Made by a program: the position numbers and the translations under genes
Notes under the pieces: model-generated
Seen by the model: the letters and a program-made list of their open reading frames with translations, nothing else
What the model was told of the DNA's origin: nothing
Databases searched by the model: none
Assembly (NCBI GenBank): GCA_006384855.1
Contig: VCJN01001865.1
Span: 1 to 64,000, forward strand
DNA: 64,000 nucleotides
Direction: 5' to 3'
Source: Tetraselmis striata
Lineage: Eukaryota; Chlorophyta; Chlorodendrophyceae; Chlorodendrales; Chlorodendraceae
Part shown: one piece after another, positions 23,825 through 35,300 of the stretch
Numbering within the stretch: position 1 is the first letter of the stretch
Layout: each line of letters opens with the position of its first letter

Positions 23825-26264
23825 AACATCAGGAGATCAAACCCCGCTCTCCTGATAGACTGGATACACACCGTCAAGTGGCGCACCACACCCAGCACGT
23901 CGCTAAAGAAGGAGTGCCTTTGACTTGCAGAACATTGCGCAACTGTGGACATTCGCCAGCTTCCCTAGCCACATCAAGCCGGTCGTCTTCAGCTGGCCCA
24001 CCGGAAAGCTGGCTGCGTATCCCTGGGCCCAGACTAAGGGCGCAGAGAACGACAACGTCGCACGCTCCCTCCGCGGTGTGCCCCCCAACCCTTGCCACCA
24101 TGTCCCGCAACAATTTGCAACTGGCAGCAACTCGTTGCTGCCGGATTTTCAAGCAATGCTGCCATAAATCGGAGTAAATGGAAACGCTTTGCTTCTTAGT
24201 CACGCACCTGCTTCCACTGTGGCGCGTGCAGAGTTCATCGAGAGCCTGGCGGCCGCGGGCGTGCGCGACTTCCACTTCCAGACGCACAGCATGGGTGCCC
24301 GCATGCTCATGCACGCGCTGCCTTTCATTCAGGTGCGCCCTGCCTCATCCCGGAGGCACATACGCAGGGGGCGCACTGCTCAATCACTGTGCACGTCACC
24401 CATTGAGGAGCAAACTGCGCACCCACCCATGTTGCGTGCTTGTCATTGATAAAGTCGCAACGGCACAAAGTCCACCGTGCCCTTCATTTTGATCATGGAA
24501 CTTGCGGCCCCTCTGCAGTTTGTAATTAGGTACTGACCCCCCGCGCGCCCTTCTCTCTGCCCTCTCGTGCATTTGATTCCCCTCCCAGAGCCTTTTCCAC
24601 GATTCCACCCCAGACAAGAAAACCACATTCCGCAGCCAGTTCAGCGCCCCCACAGACGCAAACCCCTCTGACGTCAATCTGGTGGGCGCCCGGACTCCTT
24701 CTAGTGCGCCATCATAAACCCATGCCCGACCCCCCTCACCTGTCAACTGCATGCCCGCCTTGCCACCCCCACCTGACTGCAGAGCCTTTAGATCTGTGAT
24801 CGCGTGGGCCCTGGTATGGTGAGTGCCATCCGCTCAGGCTACCCCACCCCACACCGCATGTATGCGCTAAAATTTATCCACCCCTGGGGGTCTGTTTGAA
24901 CTCTTGTGACAATCCAGAACATCGAACCCAGCGACTTCGACGGCCAGCTGCGCCTTGTGAATGTGATCCTGATGAACCCAGAGTACGGGCTGCACCAGTT
25001 TGTCAAGACGCGCGCTGAGATCCTGGACCGGTACGCCAACGCCTGGCTGGGCCGCCGCAGGCGATTGGCCCGCCCCTCGTCGATTCTCGCGACGGTGCAG
25101 CGCTGTTTTTTGGAGGATGGATTGCCGCACCTCGTCGGTTGCTCAGTAGCGGCGTCCTCAGTAGAGGTTCTGACGGGGACTGTGTGCGCCGCGCGCTGTG
25201 CAGCATCTGTGACATCACCACGGTGTATGGCGACCTCAAGGACGCGGCGCTGCTCTTCAGCTACGTCATGAACAACCTGCAGATGAAGTGGTTCAAGAAA
25301 AGCCACGGCACCAGCTGGCTGCCCACGGAGGTGACCGCCTCGCAGCCTTGCCGTGGGCTCTGGAAGCAGCGCGACACCTGCCTCGGCCTGCACATCTACG
25401 ACGTCAAGGTCAGGACAACCCCATCTCCCCCTCCCCCATCTCTCTCCTCGAGCAGTCGCCGTCCTCCCGCACTGAAGAGCACGTGCCCGGGGGAGAAAGT
25501 TTTTTTTGTAAAAACACTGATGCGTTTTTTGTGGAAAGTGTAAAATCGATACATGCGGGTACATTATCATATATGTTATTTATGTTTACACTGTTGGAAT
25601 TTAATATGTTTAGGCATCATTATAATGACAGCAGTAATAATGCCGCAAATTCCGTTCCGATGTAATAAACGAGTACAACATGGTACAATCTGTTCATTTT
25701 ACTTATTGCGAATATTGCCTTTTGTGTTATGCCTTGAATTATCGTATAGGTAGCTGGCGCATTCGCACGACGTCAATGACATACACCTAACATTGTTTTT
25801 TATGTGTGCACATATGACATACGGGTATCCATTTCACACGCGGTTCATTATATATATTAACCTCGGCATGCCAACATCAACATTGTTGAGTCATGGCTTG
25901 ACAGCGGAAACACAATTCCTCTGAGCTTAAATCGTTTTTCCCATTTGATGGTGTAACCGCTGTCAAGCTGCTTGCGTGAACGTACCCGATTCCGTTGTCT
26001 CACACCTGTGTGCTTGTTCTGCCTCTCCGGGCACAGGACGACGGCCGCCCAGTGCGCGTGGACATGATCGACTGCACGTTTCTTGAGTCCAACGTGCAAG
26101 GCGGCCGCCACAACACCTTCACGCTCAACCGCTCGGTCATCGAGGACATCTATGACGTGGTCGTCAACCGGCGGCCGGCGATGCAGCGCTCGCACCGCCT
26201 GGAGCCGCGCGGCGGCAACGTGTACAGCTTCCTCGTGGCGCCCTCGCACATCGTGGCGCCTTAA
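20457..26264 (+). CDS. Membrane protein with MORN-like repeats and DUF900-type alpha/beta hydrolase domain (959 aa)
   Basis: Seventeen GT-AG exons: 20457-20992, 21180-21358, 21463-21576, 21785-21969, 22103-22291, 22397-22439, 22604-22665, 22775-22853, 22883-23010, 23084-23422, 23650-23790, 23931-24075, 24232-24332, 24589-24681, 24918-25030, 25204-25408, 26037-26264. Phases fit at every junction and total 2,880 nt. Order: Pro-rich N-terminus; three to four membrane segments (residues about 95-275, e.g. MALLLWFLAMAVLTVF, VLYIIVSFTYIICVAV); MORN-like stretch (YSGKFIWNTARI, GYWKNGLPVGPFRSRETG); a variable linker; then the hydrolase with VLIHFHGYNSAC, VVFSWPTGKLAAYPW and nucleophile elbow THSMGAR, and ILMNPEYGLHQF further on. 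The HSMG serine elbow is typical of DUF900 serine hydrolases; substrate unknown. Most donors are GTGCG. Intron 11 begins gta followed by 28 C; the last intron carries an AT-rich insert. The ATG at 20457 opens the first exon, though an upstream start cannot be excluded. Confidence 0.88.
25480..25900. other. AT-rich island inside the last intron of the hydrolase gene
   Basis: The 628-bp intron (25409-26036) holds a block much richer in A/T than the gene, with no clear terminal repeats. It looks like an old insertion in the intron; no identity assigned. Confidence 0.4.
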
Positions 26265-27123
26265 CCCCCCCCCCCCCCCCCCCCCCCCCGCGCCCCCGGG
26301 GCTCCCTTTTCAACTCCTCGGACCCTCGAGCGCAACGGCCATCGGAACCACGAGTGACTGGTTCGGTTGCGTGATCCAGTTGATAGCAGCAGTCGCCAGG
26401 GCGCGCAAGCGGCGCCCGGTGGACCTTCGCTGACCCCAGCGCCGTGGCCAGGGCCACGCGCGATACTGTTTAGCTTGTCGGATGAAATTGTCGGCACGAA
26501 GTACGAGTCCTGATGTGCTGTGCCATATGCTAGAAACCGTAGATGCGGGGGAGCCGACGCGGGCGCAACCCCCGGGCCTCCTCCCGGCTTGGCACCGATC
26601 CCCATAATTTCAACCTCCCGAGCCACACTTACCAAAGTAACCGCTCCCGTTTAGTTTGCGAGGAAGCACGCACGCAAGCAATCGACGAGGGTGTCGCCAT
26701 GGCAGTCGGTATTCAACGTGTCAGTCGAGCCCTGCCGCGGCCGCGGTTATGCTCGCTACTGGTCAGCGCTTCAGGACGGCGCACATAGGAAATCCGTACT
26801 GTACCAGTGTGCAGCCACTCGACTCGCACAGCGCCCCTGCTGCTGAAAGGGATACTCCCGTCTAGTCGTCAATTCACCCTCACTGCTTGCCTCCGACGAT
26901 GACGCCAGGCAGGGAAAGCGTCACGTGCACGGCACTCTTGTACCGGCCCTGTACGTGCGGATTCCCAGGTTGCGGCACAGCGGATGGGCCGACGGCGGGC
27001 CGTCGCGGTAAACTCGCGAGTGTTATGGTTTTTTAAAACTCTAGAATAGGGCTACCTACTCCCGACGCATTTTCTCTAGCGGGCCTGTCGGCCGGGTGCT
27101 TCCGACCCCCGGCGGATCGCGAC
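26265..27123. other. Gap between convergent genes
   Basis: Twenty-five C follow the hydrolase stop codon immediately (26265-26289). The rest shows no gene; it should contain the 3' UTRs of the plus-strand hydrolase gene and the minus-strand Oxa1 gene. Confidence 0.5.
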
Positions 27124-30100
27124 TCAGCGGCCCTTCCTGCTCTTACCCGGCCTGCGTGTGAACACCTTCACGGCCTGCGACTGCCCTGCCGCGCCGCCCG
27201 GCTCGCGCGCCGCCTTGTCCGCGTCCTTCAGCCGCTGCCATATGGCGCCGAAGTCGCTGCTGTCGCTGCCGGGCGCCGGCGGCAGCCTTGGCGGGAGACC
27301 CACCATGCCCCGGAATGCGCGGGAGCCCATCACTACGGTCGACAGCAGTAGGGAAGCAAAGGGGGGGGGGTGGGGGGGGGGGGGGGGGGGGGGGGGTTGA
27401 GTATAATTTAGCGAGAACAGCCGCCGATGAAGAGAATATCACGGAGGATATGATTCGTAACGTGAGAAGCACGCCCTGAGTAACCCTAGGTATTACTACT
27501 AACTGGCAGGGTCACTTGGCAGGGTGGGGGGCTTCGTCCATAGAGAAGTGTGGTGGGCTATGCCAAGCAGCAGAAAAGAGAGGAGGGGAGGGGGGGGGGG
27601 GGGGGGCAGGCGCACCGCTGGACTGCGCCATGGTGAAGATGTTGCTCGTGGTGAAGTACACAAAGAGGGACTGCGGGGATGAGGGAGGGGGGGGGGGGGG
27701 GGGGGGGGAGGGGGGCTTAGGGCATGTCCAGGCAGCGGGAAAGATGCGCGTGTACCGGGCGTGTGAAAGTGGGTGTATGGGGACTTGGGGCACTCATACT
27801 ACGCAAAACCTATCCCCGTCAGTAGGTAAAGCCGAGAATAAATGCATGCGGTTACTCACTATCCATTTAAATCTATACATTTGATATGTTATGAGCAACT
27901 GCCGAACTTGGTGTTGTAGTAATCGGGCCATGCATTTGAGCCAAAAAATGAGCGCAGAAAGGAAAGTCTGAAGGCCATCTGAGGGATCATTTCCTAGCCA
28001 AATTGACTACTACTTGTCCCTTCCATGTAACGTTTGTTCTTTTCTCTTTGGTTCACTGCTTCTTTCCATATATGATGTGTATCAGCGCAAATCATTGTAC
28101 CAAGTCAAATCAATTGTAATGCAATGAACAGCAGCAATAATCATTTACAATAATAGGCGCCATGGATTTATGGATTGAGCAAAGTTCCTCATCACTGTGT
28201 GTGTGTGTTGGGGGGGGGGGGGGGGGGGCTGCGCACCGAGGGGAAGTAGGGCCCATCATGAGGAAGGACACGGACATGGCGCGCATGATGTTCTTCATGG
28301 TGCTGCCCTGGCCGCCGGAGGGGGCGTCCATGGCGCCCACCTCCACCGCCGCCAGCATCGTGGCGGCGGCCATGATGGGCAGGCCAAAGGTGGGGTCCGG
28401 CACCGTGAGGTCCGGGAACCAGAGCGTGCCGCCCGCCATCATGGAGGGGATCTTGGCCTCCGAGAGGTAGCGCAGCGAGAAGAAAAAGGTGCCGAAGACA
28501 AAGACCTGCGTGAGGCCGAGCGGGATCATGACCAGCCCGGACCAGGGGTTCATGTTGTGCTTCTTGAACAGCGCGTACGACTCCGCCTTGAGCCCCTCCT
28601 GGGCCGCCTTGTCGCCGCTGTACACGCCTGGGTACTTCTCCTTGATGCGGTCCAGCTCCGGCTGCACCTTCTTCAGCTTGATCTAGTCATCCATGCGCCG
28701 TGAAGGGCAAGGAGGGGGACATCGTGGACATGTCACACCGCGGCCCATCCCCCCTTCCACTGCAACAGGTGCTCCCACCTCTGCTGCGTGGTGCGAGTAC
28801 TTGTAATCCTTGCCGTTGATCTACTACTGCTACCCCATCGTATCTCTCCCTGCCCAGAAAACCGGCGATGATATACCAATATTGGTACTCATGCGACAGC
28901 CATTAACCCCCCCGACCGCCACCCAAATCCCTCTGGCCATTGATTCGTCCATCAGGCAGATAATAGGAATTTCATTGTGAGTAGTCGGCGCTTGATGCCC
29001 GCATGGTTGATGGACTGTACATCGTCATATCCAGCTTCGGAGGACAATAGCAGCAAACTGAAAGTAGCGTACCATCAGCCGAGTTGTGACATCAAGAGGT
29101 GTCGGCCCTGATCGAGAGCTGGCGAGGCACATCAAAGCCAGGCGCAAGACACCGGTGGGATGGCATGTCGCGTCCACTGGGTGTGTGTCCCAGGGGAAGG
29201 GGGGGGGGGGGGGGGTGGGCACCTGCGAGTCCTCCATGTACACCATGAGAGGGAACAGCAGCGTCCGCACGCCCAGCGTGACGCCCGTGATCGCCACCCA
29301 CCTGGCGCCACCATGTCCGGTCAAGTGCGGCTCAGCCAGCCAGCCAGCATGCTGGGGCATGACACGTCCCCTAGTGATGTTAAATTAGAGGTGGCGATGC
29401 TACTGGTTGGAATGGCAGGCGAGGGGGAAGGGGGGGGGGTCGGTGGGCTATACCAGGGGACATCCAGGGCTGCTGTCATCTGGCACATGGACTCTATGAG
29501 CAGGCTGGAGCTCCACCAGCCCTGGCTCATCGCGACCGCTTGCGCGCTCGCCTCCGCCTGGCTGAGCGCGTCCGCGATGGCCGCGGACGACTGCGCTGCC
29601 TCCGCCGGCAGCGCCCCCAGCAGTGAGTCGGCCCCCGGGGACGAGGTCGGGTCCGAGGCAGCCAGTGCGTTGCCGCCCTCGAGCTCCTCCCCCGCCGGGC
29701 TGTCCTCCTTGCTGCCCTTGCCAAGCGGCCACCAGCCCGAGGCAAACCCACGGCTGTGGGCGTGTCCGCTGCCGTGCCAGGCGGTGGAGGGCAGCAGGGC
29801 GGCGCCGCCAGGGATGGCTGCGTGGCAGGCGCGCGATAGCCGTGGCGCACCCAGCGCGGGCTGTGATGGCCTGGAGGCCGCACCCCATCCTGCGATGCCC
29901 GCAGCGCAGCGGCAGCCGGCCCACTGTCAGCTGCACTGTCCTGATCTGACTGAGGGTCATGCAAATGATGAGAGGAAAATGAGACCAGCTGGGGGACCAC
30001 TTAACGGACCCTGATGCATGGCGTCAAGCATTCAACATGACAACTTGACTGACAACTTGACTGACTGAAGGAGAGACGCCCCAAACTGATATTGGCTAAA

Positions 30101-30361
30101 TCCATGGTATCCATGGACGGTCGGTCTGCCCGCAGTATCATCACGAAGTTCATAGCGGTCAGCCACAATTTCCCAAGATTCCGTTTTCTGACGGCTCCTC
30201 GTTCCTGATACTTTCTGGATGGGACGTGCAGCGGATGGCTGACAAATGAGACCAGGGAGGGTTGGGGACCCGGAGAGCAGGGGAGGAGGGGGTAATGGGT
30301 AGAAACTGGTTGGGATTGGGAAGCGGGAGGGGGGGGGCACCTGCCGCCCCAAGGCGGCCAT
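27124..30361 (-). CDS. OXA1: Mitochondrial inner-membrane insertase Oxa1 (YidC/Oxa1/Alb3 family)
   Basis: Six GT-AG exons on the minus strand: 30361-30341, 29923-29454, 29301-29223, 28682-28237, 27670-27616, 27332-27124 (about 426 codons). The product inserts proteins into the mitochondrial inner membrane. The N-terminus is basic and Ser/Ala-rich with HSRGFAS, a likely presequence end. The core follows: SQGWWSSSLLIESM, WVAITGVTLGVRTLLFPLMV, ELDRIKEKYPGVYSGDKAAQ, NPWSGLVMIPLGLTQVFVFG, FGLPIMAAATML, and the last helix LFVYFTTSNIFTMAQ, ending in a basic Lys/Arg-rich tail (FTRRPGKSRKGR). At the end of exon 4 the frame shifts by one base inside GGGCCC just before the expected PYFPS, which looks like a lost G in the consensus rather than gene death. 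Every one of the five introns has a C-run within about 25 nt of its donor on the sense strand. The seven-codon first exon is the least certain part. Confidence 0.88.
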
Positions 30362-31017
30362 AGCCTGGCGCGACACCCGGCGGCGCTGCTTGCTGATGCG
30401 GCACTGCGTCGCGCTGCTCGTAGGACCCGCCTCCCAGCCGGCTCACAGTGGCGCCCGCGGCGGCCGCCGGCGTCCCGCCTGCACGGCAGCACAACGCCCG
30501 CCCACATCAGCTATCTGGGCGCGCTGGTCTCGTGCGATCGACCCCGCTGCCCGGAGCGAGGACGGGGTGTTGGGCCGGGATATTCGTGGATTAGTAGTTT
30601 TCCTGGACTCGGGTGGGGTTAGACGTGTCGACCTGTTGGCTGGACGGCTGCCGCGATGGCGGCGGCTTGGCGGCGTGCAGACGCGCCCGCGAGTCGACGC
30701 ATCCCGAAAGCCATGGCTGCGGCTGGATGTGGATCTGCGGACGGAGAATTACGGGCACCCACCCCTTATCGCAGGGGAGGGACTACAGCTGAACGATAAA
30801 TACCAGCTGTCCTATATGTCCTGTAGCCCAGCCCGCGTCGCGATACACGGACCAGTAGCGACTACTCGTACTGCTTTTAGCGGTGCTGGATTTATTGTCA
30901 CCGACCTTAATATTTATTTTGTAATTCACATCAGTACAGGTACGGGTACCAGCCTGTCAGCGCATCGTCCAGGCGGGCAGGCAATGGCAGGAGGCGGGGC
31001 TGCCTGATTATTAGCGC

Positions 31018-31071
31018 TACATGAGCTAGCAGCAGAAGGCGATATCGGAAATCACCAAAGAAAAGGGCTGC
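31018..31071 (-). mobile_element. LINE-3 micro-copy, 5'-truncated, about 54 bp
   Basis: The stretch catgagctagcagcagaagg then cgatatcggaaatcaccaaa is the reverse complement of the last ~54 bp of LINE-3 (46655-46711). It is flanked by near-identical attattagcgc and attattatcgc, a target-site duplication with one mismatch. Confidence 0.7.
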
Positions 31072-31510
31072 ATTATTATCGCGCGAGCAGTTATTCGCTA
31101 CAGCATAATGCTGCTGCGCCACTAAGGAACACACACAATCCTTATACCACAGTGCCTGATATATAAACGCCTTAACACAGTGCGGGTTACCCGCCCGACC
31201 ACCATAGTTAGGCGCTTCACTTCATTTTGGCATTGTCTTGATGGCGCACATGCGCCCACAAAAGGGCGCGGGACCCATCGGGGCCTCCGAGCCCCGCCGG
31301 GTTACCCGTCTTGGCTGGGCCTCGGAAAGCCCTTGAAAACATACCTGATGTCGCGGGGTGGGTGGCGGTGTGCGGCATTGCGGCATTGCGCGCGGCATTG
31401 CGGCGGTCATCATCCGCATGTAAACGATCATTTGCTGCATGCAGTAGAACTATACTCCACCCGACACAGTCAACGACCGGGCTCCCACCCTCCCACACTA
31501 GCGCCTACCC

Positions 31511-31891
31511 ATGCAAGGGGTGAACCTTGACGGTGCCGACGGCATCGGCGTGGCGGGGTCGCGGTCTCGGCAGGGTTTCGGTGGCGGCGAGTCGGAAACG
31601 GGGCAAGAGGGGTCCCCAATATGGCGGCGGCCGGCGGGCAGCCAACGATTACTGGCGACACGCCTCGTTCCGAGCGGCCAGCAGAAACGCGGCCGCGGAG
31701 CCACACAGCCAGCGGCCGACAAGGCGTGCAGCACCATCCGCATTTCCAGAACCCAGGCCGATGAGTGGGTGATGCAGCTCGTGAAGGACAACCAGCTGTA
31801 CCAACACGGTGTGGTGGACCAGGCGGTGGAGCTCCTGAAAAAGCAAGAGGGGCTAATCTCCAACCCAATGCCCCCAATTGCCCTTCAATGA
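31511..31891 (+). CDS. Possible small gene or last exon
   Basis: A 126-codon frame. The last 50 residues look protein-like (ISRTQADEWVMQLVKDNQLY, VVDQAVELLKKQEGL), an amphipathic acidic helix pair; the first half is Gly/Arg-rich and may be composition alone. No domain recognised, no upstream exon supported. Confidence 0.3.
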   Translation: MQGVNLDGADGIGVAGSRSRQGFGGGESETGQEGSPIWRRPAGSQRLLATRLVPSGQQKRGRGATQPAADKACSTIRISRTQADEWVMQLVKDNQLYQHGVVDQAVELLKKQEGLISNPMPPIALQ

Positions 31892-32344
31892 GGAACACAC
31901 CCCGGTGCTCCTCATTGGCACTCTAGGGGCCACAGCGCACGTAGCGTACCTGGCACGGTCGCACAAGGCAGCAGGGCGCGTGCGGCCGTGCGCTAAGGGG
32001 TTGGCCTGGTCAAACGGGCGGTAGTCGCGGCCGGCAGGGCGAGAGCTGGTCGGCTGGTCCGATCTGTCCTCCGCCCGCCCGGCCGCCGCCCATCTGCCCG
32101 TTGTCGACCGCGAGGAATCCATTTCCGGGCTCCCCAGGGCCAGCCTGCCCCGTCCCAGTACGGTCCACGAAGCCATGGGACGGGTCAGGTCCCAATGGGT
32201 CGGAGGTCGGGCGGACAGCGGACGGACATGTTATGTTCATTTCTGGGGACATTCCCTAATTCTGCCAGGCATACAACGTAATTGTGTTGTGTAGTAGTCC
32301 TTATTTGAAAACACCCCACGGACCCCGGCTATGGGGTTCTGATG

Positions 32345-35300
32345 TAAACTAGTTTATGGGGTTTCCTTCCTTTCCCTAACCGCTTTTCGGCTACAAGTGC
32401 TGCTCAGTGGTACGGGAACTAGGCACCTGTCGTTGTGCCCTTTTTGGGTGCGGCACTAGTAGACATAAAAGCAGCCGTAACAACGGAGCCTGCCGTATTC
32501 CAGTTATTTTCGCTGCGTTACACGCAGCGATGTTAAAACCGTCTCGTATCCCGTTGCGAGCAAGGTCACCCCAGGTTGTTCACACCACACCCGGCTCACC
32601 ACCTGTGTGTGAAATTCGCATCCGTACGTCCGAGCGCTACCATGTTCGATGGAGAAGAAGATGCCGTCGTTGAGCCGACGCTTACATCGCTTCAAGCTGA
32701 CATGAAGGCCCAGTCTACACTGATGCGCGAGCTTGCAACAACGTTAGCTCGATTGACGGCTCGTGACCTTGTTGTTGATGGAGGCGGGGGCACATGGCTC
32801 CGGTTCCGGGCAACGCATCGCGGGACAACCGACATGCAGCGGGGGAGCCGCAGTGCACCCCGACTTGTTAGAGCCAGCCCAGAGCGGCCGTGTCGGAGGA
32901 AATCCGTGAGTGACGAGGATGACTACCTGCTCGTGGTGCCAGAATTACTGCAACGAGCAGAGTCTAGTTACGAGGCCGTTCGACCGGTCAGCCGAGTGCC
33001 TGGACTCTTCCCCCTGAGCACCGACCGACCGAACGAGTACCTCAAGCAGGATGACCGGCGTCTGTCGGCCCAAAAGGAGTATCTTTGGATGTCGTGTTTC
33101 GGTGCCCACATGGCTGAACATTTTGTAGCTCTTGACGAGCTGCTATCCTACGTCCCAACTGCAAGTCAAGACTTCACCCCCTACCTCGCACGTGCTCGGA
33201 ATCACGCCAAGGACATCGACAAGGCGTTTCGCTTTCGTCTGGCTTTCATACGGAGGTTTAATGAGGTCAAACGCCTGCATGGTGATCAAGCTGTTTTGGA
33301 CGTGCTGCGAGCCCAGCATTTTCAGCCTGCTTCTGCGCACTTGGGTTCTGCGATTTTTGGGGACCTCATGAGGAACTACGAGCGTCGCGTCTCCGAGGCG
33401 ACAGCTGCCAGTAGCGCCAAAGCAACCGCCACTGCTCGAGTAGCGGCAGCAGCAGCATGGCGCGGGCGAGGACGTGGACGTGGTGGTGGTCGTGGGCGTG
33501 GCCGCGAAGGTGAGCACGAGTGACGGTGTGGGGCGCCTTTCGTTGGATCTGCTGGGGCTTTGCGAGGCCACCTTTATGTGACCGCCGCAAGGCGAACGCT
33601 AGCAGCTCCACGACGGGATGAGCGCCATGTGTCATGACCAGAAGCCCCACCTTACAGACTTCCTTTAGACGCACGACCTTCCTCGGTATGGCGCTTTTTA
33701 CAACTACAGCCGAGTGCGGCTCAACCATCCGCACACCTGCACATGGCGGCTCAACAAACCGCCTTCCGTACCGCCATCTCACCGTTGCGTTCGTCAGTCG
33801 GTTGTTTCACGGCGTGTTACAACCGGTTCGCAACGACCAAGCTTCGCGTGTGTACGTTACGCGCGTGACAAGCGCTACGAGCGCGAAGGGGGCGCGGGGC
33901 GGCCCTCCTACCTGAACCTAGCCCCGCAAACCCGTACTGATGCTGTGGCAAACCCGTCCAGTGACTATATCGGCCAACAGCCGGAAACCTAACCGCTGCG
34001 CTGCCGAATAATTTGCTAACATTAACCGCCCCTCTGTTACGCTATCCACCAAGCGCCGCACTTACGTAGTTAACGAGCCCGAAGATGTTGCCCCTTCGGT
34101 AGCTTCGCTCCGGTCTCGGCTGCAGGACGCATTCGGCTCGGACGAGTTGGGACAGCGGACTCTCGATCTACTCTCCAGCTCTCTCACCGCTCAGACCCTC
34201 AAGAGCTACGCCGGCAGACTCTCTCAGTTCGCGCGGAGATCTGCCACGACTCCGAGAACATCAACCCGCTGGAGGCGACCACTGCTATTGTCTTCCGGTA
34301 CGTTGCTTGGGTTGGTGAGCGAGGACACATTGGGGCTAAATCGTTGCAGCCCTACCTATCCGCAATCAACACGTCTTTCGAGCTGCACAACCTCGACCCG
34401 ATCGCTAAGGACAGCCTGCTGCACCTTACCGCAGCTCGTCGTGGACTAATGCTACGGCAGCGCCGGCTGGAGGCTGTCCCTTTGCGAGTCCCCTTGCCTG
34501 CTGATGTCGCTTGCAGCTTCGTCGAGCGGGCAGATAGAGTTGATTGTGTCTGCTCCCACTCCACAGTACCAATACAACCTCCGAGCCCTCGTGGCCTCGG
34601 TTGTCAACTTCATGTTCTTTCCTAGGGGACTTACTGGCGTGTCCTACCGAGTGCGGGATGTGCATGTCAACGATTACAACATTACCCTGCAGGTGTACCG
34701 CGAGAAAGGCCGCGCTAGTCGACGGGGCCCCGACGACCTGCGCGTGTTGCTCCTTCCTGTGTCAGAACACCCCCGCGTTGCACGTCGTCTCGTGCACCAC
34801 TTCATCGACCGCGTACAGTCTGTTTCCATGGTTCATGTTGCCTTGGCCGAAACAAACTTTTGGGCTGTCACCCCGATCGAGCAGTCCAAATCTTGGACCG
34901 CCGCTACAATGTCGGACTGGCTCTCTACATACAGCCGTTCGTCTTGTCGGTGCTGCCCCTCCCGCCGGCACTTCATGGACCTCACACAGCCTTCGCTAGG
35001 GAGCAGCGTCTGCCGCTACTAACGCCATCGGAGCTCCACTGTCCCACATTCGCTACCAAGGCGGCTGGGCCTCTAACTCCGACGTTGTTCTGGACTACAT
35101 CGACCCCAATGTTCTTCCTTCGTCTGGCGCGCATAGTTCTTCTTCGGTCACATCGCGCCCCTGCCTACGCCACTTCCAAGTCCAACAGGACTCCGCAGCG
35201 GTGGCCTTCCCGGTGCCCCCTTCATGACCTGGCGCTACCCCTTCTCCGTCAATCCACCGCTCTCTCCGTTCGCTCATGACTGGCAAAACCAGACTCAACT

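Larger units (their letters stand above)
30362..32344. other. Upstream of Oxa1: unassigned region
   Basis: No TATA box is obvious. An alternative longer Oxa1 N-terminus (ATG at 30506, Arg-rich) is open but joins exon 2 in the wrong phase. Apart from the items listed separately at 31018-31071 and 31511-31891 I see nothing assignable. Confidence 0.35.

Noticed and set aside
30343-30506. Longer Arg-rich N-terminus for Oxa1 starting at 30506
   Set aside because: It makes a good-looking presequence but enters exon 2 in the wrong phase; the short ATG exon at 30361 fits exactly.
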